Assembly: GCA_002397155.1 (NCBI GenBank)
Contig: DGZR01000025.1
Span: forward strand, 1 to 13,720
DNA: 13,720 nt
Source of the DNA: Firmicutes bacterium UBA4975
Lineage (GTDB): Bacteria; Bacillota; Proteinivoracia; UBA4975
Reading direction: 5' to 3'
Part shown: one piece after another, positions 6,869 to 13,720 of the stretch
Layout of the letters: each line of letters opens with the position of its first letter
How positions within the stretch are numbered: the first letter of the stretch is position 1
Made by a program: the position numbers and the translations under genes
Notes under the pieces: generated by a model
Databases searched by the model: none
What the model was told of the DNA's origin: nothing
What the model saw: the letters and a program-made list of their open reading frames with translations, nothing else

Positions 6869-8364
6869 CACTCTTCATCCCAGTGCCGGGACCGGGCCAC
6901 CGCTTTCTCCCAGCCGGCGTATAGTTTCTCCCGCCGGGCCGAGGGCATTTCCGGTATAAAGACCCGCCCCCCTTGCCAGTTCTGGGCAATTTCTTCCCGG
7001 CCTTGCCAGTAGCCCACGGCCAGCCCCGCCAGGTAGGCGGCCCCCAGGGCGGTGGACTCGGTCTGGGAGGGCCGTTCAACGGGAAGGGCGAGGATGTCGG
7101 CCTGGAACTGCATGAGAAAATCGTTAGCGGCGGCCCCCCCGTCTACTCGAAGGGCCTTTAGCTCGATTCCCGAGTCGTTGACCATGGCCGTCAAGACATC
7201 CCGGGCTTGGTAGGCGATCGACTCTAAGGTGGCCCTGATGATGTGCTCGGCCTTCGCCCCCCGAGTAAGGCCAAGGATGGCTCCCCGGGCGTACATATCC
7301 CAGTAAGGGGCGCCCAGACCGACAAAAGCTGGGACAAAGTAGACGCCGTTTGTGTCTTCAACCTGGGCGGCCCTGGGACCCGTCTCCCTCGCATCCTTGA
7401 TGAGCTTGAGCTCATCCCGCAGCCATTGCACCGCCGCACCGGCGACAAAGATGCTGCCCTCCAGGGCATACTCCACCCGGTCGCCGATTCCCCAGGCAAT
7501 TGTGGTCAAGAGGCCGTGCCGGGAAGAGACGGGTTCGCTGCCGGTATTCATCAACATAAAACAGCCGGTTCCATAAGTGTTCTTGGCCATTCCCGGCTGA
7601 AAGCAGGTCTGGCCGAAAAGGGCGGCCTGTTGATCGCCGGCGGCCCCGGCCAGGGGAATTTCTCCTCCGCCCAAGAGGGAGGGGATTGTTGCGCCGTAGA
7701 CCGCGCTGGAGGGCATGACCCGGGGTAGCATGGCCCGGGGTATGCCCAGGTAGTCCAGGATGGTTTGATCCCATTGCCGAGTGTGGATGTTAAAAAGCAT
7801 AGTGCGAGAGGCGTTGGAATAATCAGTGACGTGGACCCTGCCGCCGGTAAGGTTCCAGATGAGCCAGGTATCGATGGTGCCGAATAAGAGATCCCCCTCT
7901 TCGGCCCGGGCTCTGGCCCCGGGAATATTGTCCAGGATCCACTTGACCTTAGTGGCGGAAAAATACGGATCGACGACCAGGCCGGTATTTTTCCGGATAT
8001 ACTCGGCTTTTGGGGCGTCGGCCTTAATGGCGTCGCAGATTGGAGCGGTGCGTCGGCACTGCCAGACGATGGCGTTAGAGACCGGCAAGCCGCTTTTTCT
8101 CTCCCAAACCACCGTGGTTTCCCGCTGGTTGGTGATGCCGATAGCGGCCACATCTCCTGAAGAAATACCGCTTTTAGCCATGGCCTCTTGGGCCACCTGT
8201 AACTGGCTGGCCCAGATCTCCCGAGCGTCATGCTCAACCCAGCCCGGTCGGGGAAAGATCTGGCGAAACTCCTTCTGGGCCAGGCCGACGCTGCCGCCCC
8301 GACCATCGAAAATAATCGCCCTGGAACTGGTGGTCCCCTGGTCCAGGGCCAGGATGTACTTCAT
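6868..8364 (-). CDS. glpK: Glycerol kinase
   Basis: GlpK phosphorylates glycerol with ATP to sn-glycerol 3-phosphate in the cytoplasm. The 498-residue, full-length FGGY kinase shows ALDQGTTSSRAI (phosphate loop, residues 7-17), glycerol-site residues R81-E82 (NQRETT), Y134 and catalytic D244 (AGDQQAALFG). Both FGGY signatures are present (YFSATKVKWILDN and GAILGLTRGAKAEHIIRATLES). The protein is strikingly like E. coli GlpK. The loop at 222-240 (VYGATIPSLLGGGEIPLAG) has Leu230 where Gram-positive enzymes carry the HPr-phosphorylated His. It also has Glu where the E. coli enzyme has the fructose-bisphosphate-binding Arg, so both known controls may be missing. The start is ATG 8364, 6 bases after AGGGGGG; a TTG two codons earlier abuts that site. 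The gene lies directly downstream of glpP, across a repeat hairpin. Confidence 0.97.
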   Translation of the reverse strand: MKYILALDQGTTSSRAIIFDGRGGSVGLAQKEFRQIFPRPGWVEHDAREIWASQLQVAQEAMAKSGISSGDVAAIGITNQRETTVVWERKSGLPVSNAIVWQCRRTAPICDAIKADAPKAEYIRKNTGLVVDPYFSATKVKWILDNIPGARARAEEGDLLFGTIDTWLIWNLTGGRVHVTDYSNASRTMLFNIHTRQWDQTILDYLGIPRAMLPRVMPSSAVYGATIPSLLGGGEIPLAGAAGDQQAALFGQTCFQPGMAKNTYGTGCFMLMNTGSEPVSSRHGLLTTIAWGIGDRVEYALEGSIFVAGAAVQWLRDELKLIKDARETGPRAAQVEDTNGVYFVPAFVGLGAPYWDMYARGAILGLTRGAKAEHIIRATLESIAYQARDVLTAMVNDSGIELKALRVDGGAAANDFLMQFQADILALPVERPSQTESTALGAAYLAGLAVGYWQGREEIAQNWQGGRVFIPEMPSARREKLYAGWEKAVARSRHWDEE

Positions 8365-8370
8365 TTTCAA

Positions 8371-8377
8371 CCCCCCT
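8371..8377 (-). promoter_or_regulatory. glpK ribosome binding site abutting the repeat hairpin
   Basis: AGGGGGG (8377-8371 on the minus strand) lies 6 bases before ATG 8364. The proximal arm of the inverted repeat ends at 8378, so the site begins on the very next base after the predicted stem. Confidence 0.6.
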
Positions 8378-8454
8378 GAAGCGTGGGGACGGTTCTCCCG
8401 CTTCCTTTTTTACGGTCATCCCGGCTGGAAGCAGGAGAACCGACCCCATGTTTC
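8378..8454. repeat. REP-like inverted pair filling the glpP-glpK junction
   Basis: Two 28-bp arms, 8378-8405 and 8427-8454, are inverted copies that match at 24 of 28 positions around a 21-base spacer. The core of the left arm is GGGGACGGTTCTCCCGCTTCC (its reverse complement begins GGAAGCGGGAGAACC). The right arm ends on the last base of the glpP stop codon and the left arm abuts the glpK ribosome binding site. The left arm matches a unit inside ligA (9794-9821) at 27 of 28 positions, which proves a dispersed repeat. Each unit also has complementary ends (GAAGC/GCTTC), as in palindromic REP elements. On the mRNA the pair would fold into a long stem with no U-tract, so it does not look like a terminator. 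Confidence 0.85.
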
Positions 8455-9020
8455 TAAATGTACCATAAGTCCTCTTTTGTAGTAGAAATGCCCAATGCCC
8501 CCGCTTTCAGAGCGGCGATTACGTCTTCCTTGGATTCGATGAGCCCGCCGGCGATGACGGGGAGCCGGGTCTCCCGGCCCACTCGCTCCACCACTCGGGG
8601 GACAATTCCCGGCAACAGTTCCACGGCGTGGGGCCGGGTCGCCTTAAGGGACTTTATCGCCGTCTCCAGCGATAGGGAGTCCAGCATGAAAACCCGCTGG
8701 ACTGCTTCCAGACCAGCGGCAGCCGCCTGTTTCACCAGGTTGGCTCGGGTGGTGATCACCCCCTCGGGCCGGATCTCCTGTTTTATGTATTCCAGAGCGA
8801 CGGAATCCCGGGAAAATCCTTCAATCAGATCGAGATGGAGAAAGACCGCCTTGCCTGCGGCTTGGACCTCCTGTACCGCCTCGGGCAGGGTGAGGATGCT
8901 GCCCCTGAGGAGAAATACTACCTCGCTGGGAGAGCGGATAACAGCCCCAAGACGGGAGAGGTCGCTGACGGCGGCCACCACCGGATTTCTTTGAAGTCGA
9001 GCAAGAGAATCCCTGCCCAC
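8454..9020 (-). CDS. glpP: Glycerol uptake operon antiterminator regulatory protein
   Basis: GlpP binds glycerol 3-phosphate and, in Bacillus, lets RNA polymerase read through leader terminators of glp operons. The 188-residue protein is full length for the family and has its TIM-barrel-like pattern: PVVAAVSD, VVFLLRGSILTL, AVFLHLDLIEGFSRD, GVITTRANLVKQA, RVFMLDSLS, VELLPGIVPRVV, LPVIAGGLIESKEDV and ALGISTTKEDLW. The start is GTG 9020, preceded by GGGGGTGA with a 6-base gap. It lies 34 bases after the nitroreductase stop codon and 89 bases before glpK on the same strand. In Bacillus the target terminator precedes the regulated gene; here the glpP-glpK gap holds the repeat pair and no canonical terminator, so the RNA target is not evident in this window. 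Confidence 0.93.
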   Translation of the reverse strand: MGRDSLARLQRNPVVAAVSDLSRLGAVIRSPSEVVFLLRGSILTLPEAVQEVQAAGKAVFLHLDLIEGFSRDSVALEYIKQEIRPEGVITTRANLVKQAAAAGLEAVQRVFMLDSLSLETAIKSLKATRPHAVELLPGIVPRVVERVGRETRLPVIAGGLIESKEDVIAALKAGALGISTTKEDLWYI

Positions 9021-9054
9021 TTGAATTCACCCCCTGTATCGGGGACGTACCCTG

Positions 9055-9642
9055 CTAGGGCTTGCCCCGGTAAGCTACTTTGCTCTCGGTGGGGTAATGA
9101 TTTTCGAAAAAGAACTTATCCGGCTCCAGTCTTTCCGGACGGCGGGCCTCATCCTCAATCTGCCCCGGCGAAAGGCGAGGGCTGAGCACGCTGGTATGGA
9201 CACCCACCGCCACCAGGGCGATCACCGTCATTTCCGGAGGGATGCCGAGAATCTCCGCCGTTTTTTTCGGTTTGAACCCGGCGAAAGGATGGGCGACCAG
9301 GCCCAGTTCCGTTGCCCTAAGCAGGAGAAAAGCCGTGGCCAGGCCGGTATCAAATAGATAGTACTCCCGTTCCCCCAGGACACAGTCCAAGTCTTTTTGA
9401 GAACAGACGGCGATGAGCATGGATGCATCCCGGGCCCACTCATTGCCTCGGGCCAAAGCCTCATGAACCCGGGCCAAAACCTCTTTGTCGTGAACTGCCA
9501 CAAAGCGCCAGGGCTGCTTGTTAAAGCAAGAAGGGGCCAGGGATGCGGCGGCCGCCAAGTCTCGGAGCAGAACCTGAGTTATTTCCAGGGGCAGCAAGGA
9601 CCGGTAGGCCCTCCTCATTTCAATGGCTTCCTGTACCTTCAT
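9055..9642 (-). CDS. Nitroreductase-family flavoprotein
   Basis: A 195-residue FMN-dependent NAD(P)H oxidoreductase of the nitroreductase superfamily. It shows the N-terminal FMN phosphate motif RRAYRSL (residues 10-16), SLAPSCFNKQPWRFVAV at about 34-50, and the central helix DTGLATAFLLLRATELGLVAHPFAGF with the loop that closes over FMN. The C-terminus has the usual short P-x-x-x-x-E-D-x tail region. The start is ATG 9642, 7 bases after GGAGGG; the in-frame TTG at 9657 precedes that site and is rejected. It begins 20 bases after the ligA stop codon and is followed after 34 bases by glpP, so it is probably co-transcribed with both. The natural substrate cannot be read from sequence; such enzymes reduce quinones, nitro compounds or flavins. 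Confidence 0.9.
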   Translation of the reverse strand: MKVQEAIEMRRAYRSLLPLEITQVLLRDLAAAASLAPSCFNKQPWRFVAVHDKEVLARVHEALARGNEWARDASMLIAVCSQKDLDCVLGEREYYLFDTGLATAFLLLRATELGLVAHPFAGFKPKKTAEILGIPPEMTVIALVAVGVHTSVLSPRLSPGQIEDEARRPERLEPDKFFFENHYPTESKVAYRGKP

Positions 9643-9662
9643 TAACCATCCCTCCAAATAGG

Positions 9663-11774
9663 CTATTCTCCGCTCTCCCGGTCTGAGCCACCCTCCGCTA
9701 GGGACCGACCCTTTGAATCCAGTGTAGCAGCACCATCAGCACTAGTTTGGCCTCCTTTGGAAGCAAGAGAGCCATCCCCCTGCTTCCCGCTTTGGAAGCG
9801 GGAGAACCGTCCCCATGCTTCTTCGTTTAGGATGGTTACGCCCAGGTCCCGGGCTTTTTCTAGCTTAGAGCCAGGTTTATCCCCCGCCACCAGGTAGTCG
9901 GTTTTTGCGCTCACCGAGCCGGTCACCTTTCCCCCTAAGCTTTCGATCAACTCCTGGGCTTCGGTCCTGGTAAAACCGGCTAGGGTGCCGGTGAGGACAA
10001 ATGTCATGCCCGCCAGGGGCCCCCCCGCCTCGCCCCTGGGCTGGACAGTGTTCACCCCGGCGGCCCGAAGGCGGCGGATGAGCTCTTGCATTTCCGGGTC
10101 GGCCAGCTCGCTGACGGCGCTGGCGGCGATGATTTCCCCGATTTCCGGAACCTCTTTCAGTTGGTCGGGGCCGGCCTTCATCAAGGCGTCTATGGTGCCA
10201 AAGCTCTCAGCCAAAAGCCGGGCCGCCTTTGCGCCGACAAAGCGGATGCCCAAGCCGAAGAGAAGGCGGTCCAGGGGTTGCTTTTTCGACTTTTCGATTG
10301 CCGCCGCCAGGTTGGCCGCGGATTTTGCGCCAAACCGCTCCAGGGCCGCTACCTTATCTTTATCCAGGGTGTAGAGGTCAGCCACATTGGCGATCAGTCC
10401 GGCTCGAAAGAGGGCGTCTACCGCCGCCGGTCCCAGCCCTTCGATGTCCATCGCCCCCCGGCTGGCAAAGTGGATTACTCGTTCCCGAATCTGGGCGGAA
10501 CAGTTGGGATTGGGACAGCGCCGGGCTGCTTCTCCGACGATGCGGACCGAGGTGCTGCCGCAAACCGGACAGCGGCTGGGAGGCTGCCAGAGTCGCTCGC
10601 TGCCCTCCCGCTTTGCGGCCAGGGTCTCAACAATTTCCGGAATGACATCGCCGGCTTTCTGGACGACGACCCAGTCCCCCAGGCGGATGTCTTTATCCCG
10701 GATGTAGTCCTCGTTATGGAGGCTGGCCCGGCTGACGGTGGTCTCGGCCAGCACTACCGGTTCCAGCACCGCTACCGGGGTGATGGCCCCGGTCCGGCCC
10801 ACGTTGAGGTGAATATCCAGAATGCGGGATATCCCCTGCTGGGCGGGGAACTTCCAGGCAATTGCCCAGCGAGGGCTGCGGATAGTGCTGCCCGCCCTTG
10901 CCTGCAGGGCCAGGTCATTGACTTTGACTACCAGGCCGTCGGTGGCATAGGGTAGTTCTCTGCGCCTCACCCGCCATTCTTCTATGTACTGGATAACTTC
11001 TTCAATTCCCGCAAAGAGAGCCCGCTGAGGGTTGACTTTAAAACCAAGCTCGGCCAGCCAGTCCATGGCCTGCCAATGGGTTCCGGCAAACTCTTCCGCC
11101 CCTTCCAGGGCGTAGACAAAGAGGTCCAGGCGGCGGGAAGCGGCGATTTTTGGGTCTAGTTGGCGCAAAGAACCGGCGGCGGCATTGCGGGGATTGGCAA
11201 AAAGGGCCTGGCCCTGGTCTTCCCGGGCTCGATTCAGGGATTCAAAAGCCTGCCTGGGCATGAAGGCCTCTCCCCGGACCCGGATGGAGACGGGGCGGGA
11301 CAGGCTGAGGGGCAGGGATTTGATGGTGCGCAGGTTAGCGCTGATTTCCTCTCCCACCCGGCCATCCCCCCGAGTCGCCCCCCCGATAAACAAGCCCTCC
11401 TCATAATTCAGAGCCACCGCCAGGCCGTCGATTTTTAGCTCGACCACGTATTCCGGCACCGTCCCCACTAAGCGGCTCAGGCGCCGGTCAAAGGCGCGCA
11501 GCTCTTCCGGAGAAAAAGCGTTGTCCAAGCTGAGCAGGGGAATGGGGTGGAGGACGGTGGCAAAACCCTCCAGGGGCGCTCCCCCCACCCGCTGAGAGGG
11601 TGAATCCGCCGTTACTAACTGGGGATGGGCGGCCTCCAGAGCCAAAAGCTCCCTCATGAGGGCGTCATACTGGGCGTCGCTGATTTCCGGACTGTCCTTG
11701 ACATGGTACAGCCAATTGTGCCGGTTGAGCTCCCGGCGCAGTTCACCGAGGCGGTCCCGAATGGACTTTTCCAC
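9663..11774 (-). CDS. ligA: NAD+-dependent DNA ligase with a repeat-derived C-terminal extension
   Basis: LigA seals nicks with NAD+ in replication and repair. The 703-residue protein has all the family domains: N-terminal NMN-binding domain Ia, adenylation domain with Lys114 in ELKIDGLAV, OB fold, four-cysteine zinc finger (C402, C405, C420, C425), helix-hairpin-helix repeats (about 440-580) and BRCT (about 584-650, GGPLAGMTFVLTGTLAGFTR). The family normally ends just after the BRCT at about 670 residues. Here, from residue 652 (EAWGRFSRF), the frame runs through two units of the dispersed repeat and then a G/S/A-rich stretch, adding 52 residues that are probably disordered. The start is GTG 11774, 9 bases after AAGGAGG. 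It lies 62 bases downstream of pcrA, in the usual pcrA-ligA order. The AT-rich gap could hold a weak promoter, but no clear boxes are seen. Confidence 0.97.
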   Translation of the reverse strand: MEKSIRDRLGELRRELNRHNWLYHVKDSPEISDAQYDALMRELLALEAAHPQLVTADSPSQRVGGAPLEGFATVLHPIPLLSLDNAFSPEELRAFDRRLSRLVGTVPEYVVELKIDGLAVALNYEEGLFIGGATRGDGRVGEEISANLRTIKSLPLSLSRPVSIRVRGEAFMPRQAFESLNRAREDQGQALFANPRNAAAGSLRQLDPKIAASRRLDLFVYALEGAEEFAGTHWQAMDWLAELGFKVNPQRALFAGIEEVIQYIEEWRVRRRELPYATDGLVVKVNDLALQARAGSTIRSPRWAIAWKFPAQQGISRILDIHLNVGRTGAITPVAVLEPVVLAETTVSRASLHNEDYIRDKDIRLGDWVVVQKAGDVIPEIVETLAAKREGSERLWQPPSRCPVCGSTSVRIVGEAARRCPNPNCSAQIRERVIHFASRGAMDIEGLGPAAVDALFRAGLIANVADLYTLDKDKVAALERFGAKSAANLAAAIEKSKKQPLDRLLFGLGIRFVGAKAARLLAESFGTIDALMKAGPDQLKEVPEIGEIIAASAVSELADPEMQELIRRLRAAGVNTVQPRGEAGGPLAGMTFVLTGTLAGFTRTEAQELIESLGGKVTGSVSAKTDYLVAGDKPGSKLEKARDLGVTILNEEAWGRFSRFQSGKQGDGSLASKGGQTSADGAATLDSKGRSLAEGGSDRESGE
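9755..9824. repeat. Two direct REP-like units inside the 3' end of ligA
   Basis: Units at 9755-9789 and 9790-9824 repeat with a period of 35 bases and match at 27 of 35 positions. Their 28-bp cores are 9759-9786 and 9794-9821. The second core matches the arm at 8378-8405 at 27 of 28 positions in reverse orientation. A perfect 8-bp inverted repeat (TCCCGCTT, loop TGG, AAGCGGGA, 9785-9803) spans the junction. Because 35 is not a multiple of 3, ligA reads the two units in different frames, first as EAWGRFSRFQS and then as GKQGDGSLASK. This is a translated repeat rather than a duplicated protein motif. Confidence 0.85.
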
Positions 11775-11836
11775 CCTCGTTTTCCTCCTTATGCTTTATG
11801 TTTATCTAATATACCCTTTGCCCTGGGGGATTCTCG

Positions 11837-13720
11837 CTAATGCCCTTCCTCTTGCTTTTCCACCACGGTCAAGGGGGCAAAGTCGGCCATGAGGCGGCGG
11901 CGGTCTCCCCCGGAGAATTCCACCAAGATCACGGGCTGGTCTCCCAGGGCGGTGACCTCTACCACCCGTCCCCGGCCCCACTTGCCGTGCTCCACGATTA
12001 AGCCCGGGGTGTACTTGATCGAGGGCCGTTCAGCTTTTTCCGGCTGGGAAGCGGGGGCCCACATCCTGATCTGGCGGGGGCTGCCGTTTAGGTAGTCCAG
12101 GTATTTTTCCTCGGTTTCCCGGAGAAAGCGGGAGGGGCGGCAGGCGTCCAGGCGCCCGAAGATGTGCCTGGTCCGGGCCCAGACCAAGACCAGCTCTTCC
12201 CGGGCCCGGGTCATGCCCACATAGCAGAGGCGCCGCTCCTCATTGAGCTCTTCTTCGGTATCCAGGGAGCGGGAATGCGGAAAGAGCCCCTCTTCTAAGC
12301 CGACAATAAAGACAACGGGAAATTCCAGCCCCTTGGCGCTGTGCAGGGTCATCAGGGTCACCCCTTCCACCCCTTCATTCAGGCTGTCCACCTCGGCCAC
12401 CAGGGAGACTTCTTCCAAGAACAACCCCAGGTCCCCTCCCACCCGGACGTCGAAATCCTCGGTGACCGTGAGCAGTTCCTGGAGGTTTTCTAGGCGGCTT
12501 TGGGCCTCCACCGTCCCTTCCCCGCTGAGGGCCGCCGCATAACCCGTTTTGTACATTACTTCTTGGAGAGTGATGGTGACGGCGGATTCCCCCGCCACAT
12601 TTTCCAGGTCCCCGATCATCGCGGCAAACCGAGCCAGGGCGGCGCCCGCCTGCCCCCCGAATTCTCGAGCGGCCTCCGCCAAAGCGGCGACGGGGGCCAG
12701 GTCTTTTGCCTGGGCGAAATTAAGGAGGCGCTCCAAGGTGCGATCGCCGATGCCCCGGCGAGGCTCATTGATGATCCGGGCTAGGCTCACCTGGTCCCAG
12801 GGATTTGCCAGTATCTTCAGATAGGCCAGCATGTCCTTTACTTCCTTGCGGCCGTAAAAGGGCAGGCCGCCGATGAGCTGGTAAGGCAGGCCGTTTTTGA
12901 TGAAGGCGTCTTCCAGGGCCCGGGACTGAGCCCGGGTGCGAAAGAGAACCGCATAGTCTCCCAAGGGCCGACTGCCGCCGCTGATTGTCCTCACTACAAA
13001 ATTGGCCTCGTCTCCTTCATCGCCGGCATTGTAGACCCGGGGCTTTGCCCCCGGATCGGCGGCCGTCCACAGTTCCTTGGCCTTGCGGCGGCGGTTGTTG
13101 GCGATCACCGAGTTGGCGGCCCCCAGGATGTTGCCGGTGGAGCGGTAGTTTTGTTCCAGCTTGATCACTTTGGCCTCGGGGTAATCCCGCTCAAAGTCCA
13201 GGATGTTCCCCACATCGGCCCCCCGAAAAAGGTAGATGGACTGGTCGTCGTCGCCGACCACACAGATGTTGCGCCGGGCCCGGGCCAGAAGGTTGACCCA
13301 GCGGTACTGGGCATGATTGGTGTCCTGGTACTCATCCACGTGGATGTAACGGAAGCGGTCCTGGTAGCGCCCCAGGACCTGGGGCTGAGTTTCCAAAAGC
13401 TCCACTGCCTTGACCAGCAGGTCGTCAAAATCCAGGGCATTGCTGGCCCGGAGCTTGGCGGAATACAGGGCGTACACCTCCGCCACCCGGCTGCTGAAAT
13501 GATCCGTCGCTTGCCGGGCAAAGTCTCCCGGCCCCTGCAGGGCGTTCTTGGCCTTGCTGATGGCGGCCAGCACCCCTCGGGGGTGGTATTTTTTATCGTC
13601 TAAGTTCAGCTCCCGCAGGCAACTCCTGACGACCTGGAGCTGGTCCTGGTCGTCGTAGATGCTAAAGCCCGGCAGGCAGTCTACCAGGGCGCCGTGACGG
13701 CGCAACATGCGCACACAAGC
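11837..13720 (-). CDS. pcrA: ATP-dependent DNA helicase PcrA (UvrD-type), 5' end outside the window
   Basis: PcrA is a 3'-5' superfamily 1A helicase for nucleotide-excision repair and for removing RecA or stalled polymerases. The visible part is 627 residues. The frame is open to the window edge, and its first residues (A-C-V-R-M-L-R-R) align with the CVRILRR region of PcrA. About 100 N-terminal residues, including the Walker A motif, therefore lie beyond the edge. Visible motifs are DEYQDT (II), VVGDDDQSIYLFRGAD (III), LEQNYRST (IV), MTLHSAKGLEFPVVF (V) and YVGMTRAREELVLVWA (VI). The C-terminus (VEHGKWGRGRVVEV...VEFSGGDRRRLMADFAPL) is the Tudor-like domain that in Bacillus PcrA contacts RNA polymerase. 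It is upstream of ligA with a 62-base gap, probably in one operon. Confidence 0.96.
   Translation of the reverse strand, partial: ACVRMLRRHGALVDCLPGFSIYDDQDQLQVVRSCLRELNLDDKKYHPRGVLAAISKAKNALQGPGDFARQATDHFSSRVAEVYALYSAKLRASNALDFDDLLVKAVELLETQPQVLGRYQDRFRYIHVDEYQDTNHAQYRWVNLLARARRNICVVGDDDQSIYLFRGADVGNILDFERDYPEAKVIKLEQNYRSTGNILGAANSVIANNRRRKAKELWTAADPGAKPRVYNAGDEGDEANFVVRTISGGSRPLGDYAVLFRTRAQSRALEDAFIKNGLPYQLIGGLPFYGRKEVKDMLAYLKILANPWDQVSLARIINEPRRGIGDRTLERLLNFAQAKDLAPVAALAEAAREFGGQAGAALARFAAMIGDLENVAGESAVTITLQEVMYKTGYAAALSGEGTVEAQSRLENLQELLTVTEDFDVRVGGDLGLFLEEVSLVAEVDSLNEGVEGVTLMTLHSAKGLEFPVVFIVGLEEGLFPHSRSLDTEEELNEERRLCYVGMTRAREELVLVWARTRHIFGRLDACRPSRFLRETEEKYLDYLNGSPRQIRMWAPASQPEKAERPSIKYTPGLIVEHGKWGRGRVVEVTALGDQPVILVEFSGGDRRRLMADFAPLTVVEKQEEGH

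Noticed and set aside
7826..8482. A 218-codon plus-strand open frame across the glpK start and the repeat
   Set aside because: It is antisense to a clear glpK and shows no family pattern. Its EAWGRFSRF segment comes from the repeat, which helped to detect the repeat but does not make it a gene.
9030..9062. GGGGACG between glpP and the nitroreductase gene as a repeat remnant
   Set aside because: Only seven bases match and the GGTTCTCC part of the unit is absent.
10086..10955. A 289-codon plus-strand open frame antisense to ligA
   Set aside because: Long antisense frames are expected in GC-rich genes. The ligA frame carries all conserved motifs and this one has no ribosome binding site or recognisable domain.
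11775..11836. Separate ligA promoter in the AT-rich gap after pcrA
   Set aside because: TATATT-like boxes exist on the minus strand but no -35 box is found at a usable distance; the AT-rich leader alone is not enough.

Overview
The window reads as a moderately GC-rich chromosome segment of a Firmicute, most likely of the class Clostridia (Peptococcaceae or Moorella-like). The reasons are strong GGAGG-type ribosome binding sites, frequent GTG and TTG starts, pcrA-ligA and gatCAB in one neighbourhood, and a GlpP-type glycerol regulator, which is characteristic of Firmicutes. The genus cannot be fixed from sequence alone. Almost all of it is coding; no gap exceeds about 165 bases. There is no rRNA, tRNA, CRISPR array or transposase gene.

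Left part (1-2450, plus strand): a promoter-like stretch precedes a 651-residue membrane-anchored protein with a helical repeat region and a C-terminal beta-propeller-like region. A small zinc-ribbon protein follows, and then a strong intrinsic terminator. Both genes are of unknown function. A possible divergent gene start lies at the extreme left edge.

Middle part (2468-5905, minus strand): gatC, gatA and gatB overlap or abut and encode the complete tRNA-dependent amidotransferase. A small DUF6429-like gene lies downstream. The gatC promoter is divergent from the promoter of a plus-strand GNAT acetyltransferase gene (6014-6844). In this 108-bp spacer both promoters have extended -10 boxes, and their -35 positions fall on the same bases, inside a canonical G-quadruplex motif. 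An 18-bp near-palindrome covers the predicted gatC start point.

Right part (6868-13720, minus strand): a co-directional series of pcrA (5' end outside the window), ligA, a nitroreductase-family gene, glpP and glpK. It ends at a bidirectional terminator shared with the GNAT gene. The series mixes DNA replication and repair (helicase, NAD+ ligase) with glycerol uptake and phosphorylation.

The most distinctive signal is a dispersed 28-bp repeat with REP-like features. Two units in inverted orientation fill the glpP-glpK junction. Two more units in direct orientation lie inside the 3' end of ligA, where they are translated as part of a 52-residue tail not expected in the ligase family. No complete new defence or mobile system is visible; the repeat family, its exonisation into ligA and the compact divergent promoter are the best candidates for something undescribed.
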